Assembly (NCBI GenBank): GCA_963555775.3
Contig: CAUVWY020000009.1
Location: forward strand, 124,001-188,000
Reading direction: 5' to 3'
DNA: 64,000 nt
DNA from: JAJEDW01 sp963555775
GTDB lineage: Bacteria > Acidobacteriota > Terriglobia > 20CM-2-55-15
Below, one piece after another: positions 63,088 to 64,000 of this stretch. Positions within the stretch are counted from its first letter, which is position 1; each line of letters opens with the position of its first letter. A model generated the notes under the pieces. It ran no database searches, was not told the origin of the DNA, and saw only the letters and a program-made list of their open reading frames with translations. A program made the translations under genes and the position numbers.

Positions 63088-63192
63088 AATGCCTTCTTCT
63101 ACCAGCCTCTTCGGTCATCTCTGGTCCCGGCGCCTCCCCGCTTGCCTTCCCCCTTGATGCCAATCCGAAATCTATTCCCGACAGACTCCTAG

Positions 63193-63314
63193 CAGCCTGT
63201 CGGACTTTCGGCGTAAGTCCTTTGTTTTCAACAACGGCCCTTTTTAGCCCGAAACGGTAAACACAGTCATATGAATGACTTAGGTTTTTGATTCGGTGTT
63301 AGTCCGACAGGCTG
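63193..63314. mobile_element. 122-bp MITE-like element
   Basis: Perfect 14-bp inverted ends: CAGCCTGTCGGACT (63193) and AGTCCGACAGGCTG (to 63314). CTAG lies on both sides (63189-63192, 63315-63318). There is no coding capacity. It is immediately next to the IS1182 end, sharing one CTAG. Confidence 0.9.
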
Positions 63315-63400
63315 CTAGAGGGTTTCTTCGTACTCGGCAGGGACTTTTTCAGAACCTTGCACCATGCCGCCAACCGGAGTCTCACGACACGGTCCTCTAG

Positions 63401-64000
63401 CAGCCCCAGGCGGAAGTGATGTTTCCGGTGTGGCAGTTCATGAATCGGGGAACGACGAGATTGCCGAGTAATCGACCCCGGTAGCCATCAGCGGCGATAA
63501 GACGGGCTTTCATGGTCACTACAGAGCAGCATGAAGAGCATAACGTCCGCTGCACACCGGTCCTGGAGGCCCCGCGGAGTTCCTTTTCCGAAATCCATCC
63601 GGAGCAGGAGGCTGAGATTCAGCGCCGCATACTGGATCAGGACGCGTTTGAGAATGTTCTCCCGGCGCCGGAGATGAACGCGTCGCAAGCCCCCGGTTTC
63701 CAGAGCGTGGGCGAACGGCCGTTCCAACATCAGGCCCCGCTGACGCAGCAGCCGTTTGCTGCGCTCTCCACGGATGCGTCGGCGGTTGGCGTAGACGGCG
63801 GCCTTTTCGTTTGGCTTCGTCTTCCAGTTGCGCCGCCCCCGGTTCGGCTCCGAGGCGTAGGTGCGGATCCCCAAGTCCCGAAACGCCGTCATTGTGTCAT
63901 TGCTGTGATAGCCCTTGTCGGTCACCAGTTCCGTGAAGTAATTGCCGCGAAGCTGCAGTTGGTAATCCGCTGCAACCCGTTCGAGTTGACGGGCCGCCTC
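63401..64000 (-). mobile_element. IS element running off the right edge
   Basis: Begins after CTAG (63397-63400) with CAGCCCCAGGCGG, at a point where the duplicated aminotransferase-end sequence stops. It contains the 3' part of a transposase gene. The other end is beyond the window. Confidence 0.75.
63488..64000 (-). CDS. DDE transposase (IS1182/IS5-like), 5' end outside window
   Basis: The frame is open through the window edge (EAARQLERVAADYQLQLRGN, then YFTELVTDKGYHSNDTM). VTDKGYHS is the second Asp motif of IS4/IS5-superfamily transposases; RTYASEPNRGRRNW, then ERSKRLLRQRGLMLERPFAH with the Glu motif, follow, and the ending ILKRVLIQYAALNLSLLLRM is typical. It lacks the first acidic motif only because it lies off the edge. 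Not the same as the IS1182 at 58202. Confidence 0.88.
   Translation of the reverse strand, partial: EAARQLERVAADYQLQLRGNYFTELVTDKGYHSNDTMTAFRDLGIRTYASEPNRGRRNWKTKPNEKAAVYANRRRIRGERSKRLLRQRGLMLERPFAHALETGGLRRVHLRRRENILKRVLIQYAALNLSLLLRMDFGKGTPRGLQDRCAADVMLFMLLCSDHESPSYRR

Larger units (their letters stand above)
58202..63188 (-). mobile_element. IS1182-family element, interrupted by IS21-III
   Basis: The ends GAGCGTGTTGGCAATA (from 58202) and, inverted, GAGTCTGTCGGGAATA (to 63188) match in 12 of 16 positions. CTAG lies at both sides (58198-58201, 63189-63192). The transposase gene is split by the 3.3-kb IS21-III at 58886-62178. Confidence 0.85.
52706..63400. repeat. Segmental duplication, copy 2 (interrupted by IS1380, IS1634, IS1182/IS21-III and a MITE)
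   Basis: Counterpart of 14513-17713. After removing 53578-55431, 55792-57999, 58202-63188 and 63193-63314, the remaining sequence follows copy 1 in order, except for about 195 bp around the IS1634 insertion (55746-55791 and 58000-58147) that copy 1 lacks. It ends, at 63400, within the last codons of an aminotransferase gene. Confidence 0.85.

Noticed and set aside
1..64000. CRISPR arrays, tRNA and rRNA genes
   Set aside because: Looked for regularly spaced short repeats and cloverleaf or rRNA-like sequence while reading; none was seen, but a computed scan (tRNAscan, Rfam) would be needed to exclude them.

Overview
The window looks like a chromosome stretch of an environmental, possibly host-associated bacterium, most plausibly an Acidobacteriota relative. 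This is inference: it rests on an Oar-type TonB receptor with an N-terminal carboxypeptidase-regulatory domain, a PSD1-type multihaem-motif protein paired with a Tat-exported DUF1501 protein, secreted S9 peptidases and amidohydrolases, and a GC-rich sequence. No rRNA, tRNA or CRISPR array was seen. Roughly 40 percent of the window is insertion sequence, and many non-IS genes are broken.

Region 1 (1-11.9 kb) is plasmid-like and defence-like debris: the C-terminal half of an Hsp70/actin-type ATPase, a serine-recombinase remnant, a frameshifted IS21 element, a GmrSD-type DUF262-DUF1524 gene stopped by one in-frame TGA, the N-terminus of an MmeI/type IIL-like methyltransferase, an intact higBA pair, a parA plus ribbon-helix-helix partition pair with a palindrome upstream, a replication-protein remnant, a brnTA pair whose toxin is frameshifted, a TraD/MobC-like gene, and a DUF2971 gene cut by a second IS21 type.

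Region 2 (12-25 kb) holds IS21-II copy 1, a MerR-XRE-cupin regulator split by another IS, a class III (GABA/ornithine-type) aminotransferase, a sodium:solute symporter, a truncated purA, a frameshifted IS1634, and a VapC/UreD junction. Region 3 (25.5-38.2 kb) is the intact metabolic core. It has a secreted S9 peptidase, a large TonB receptor, and a six-gene minus-strand operon (guanidinobutyrase-type ureohydrolase, exported amidohydrolase, aminobutyraldehyde-dehydrogenase-like enzyme, RidA, a 76-residue single-TM protein, NCS1 transporter). The operon fits uptake and oxidation of guanidino or amino aldehydes to GABA, which the aminotransferase of region 2 could then use.

Region 4 (38.3-45.3 kb) is IS21-I copy B with IS21-II copy 2 nested inside its istA, abutting an ISKra4 element. 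Region 5 (45.9-52.4 kb) carries an amidohydrolase lipoprotein, DUF1501 and PSD1. Region 6 (52.7-64 kb) is a second copy of the regulator/aminotransferase-end segment of region 2, expanded by an IS1380, a second IS1634, an IS1182 element that itself contains a third IS21 type, a 122-bp MITE, and a further IS running off the right edge. Target-site duplications could be read for most of these insertions, so their order can be reconstructed.
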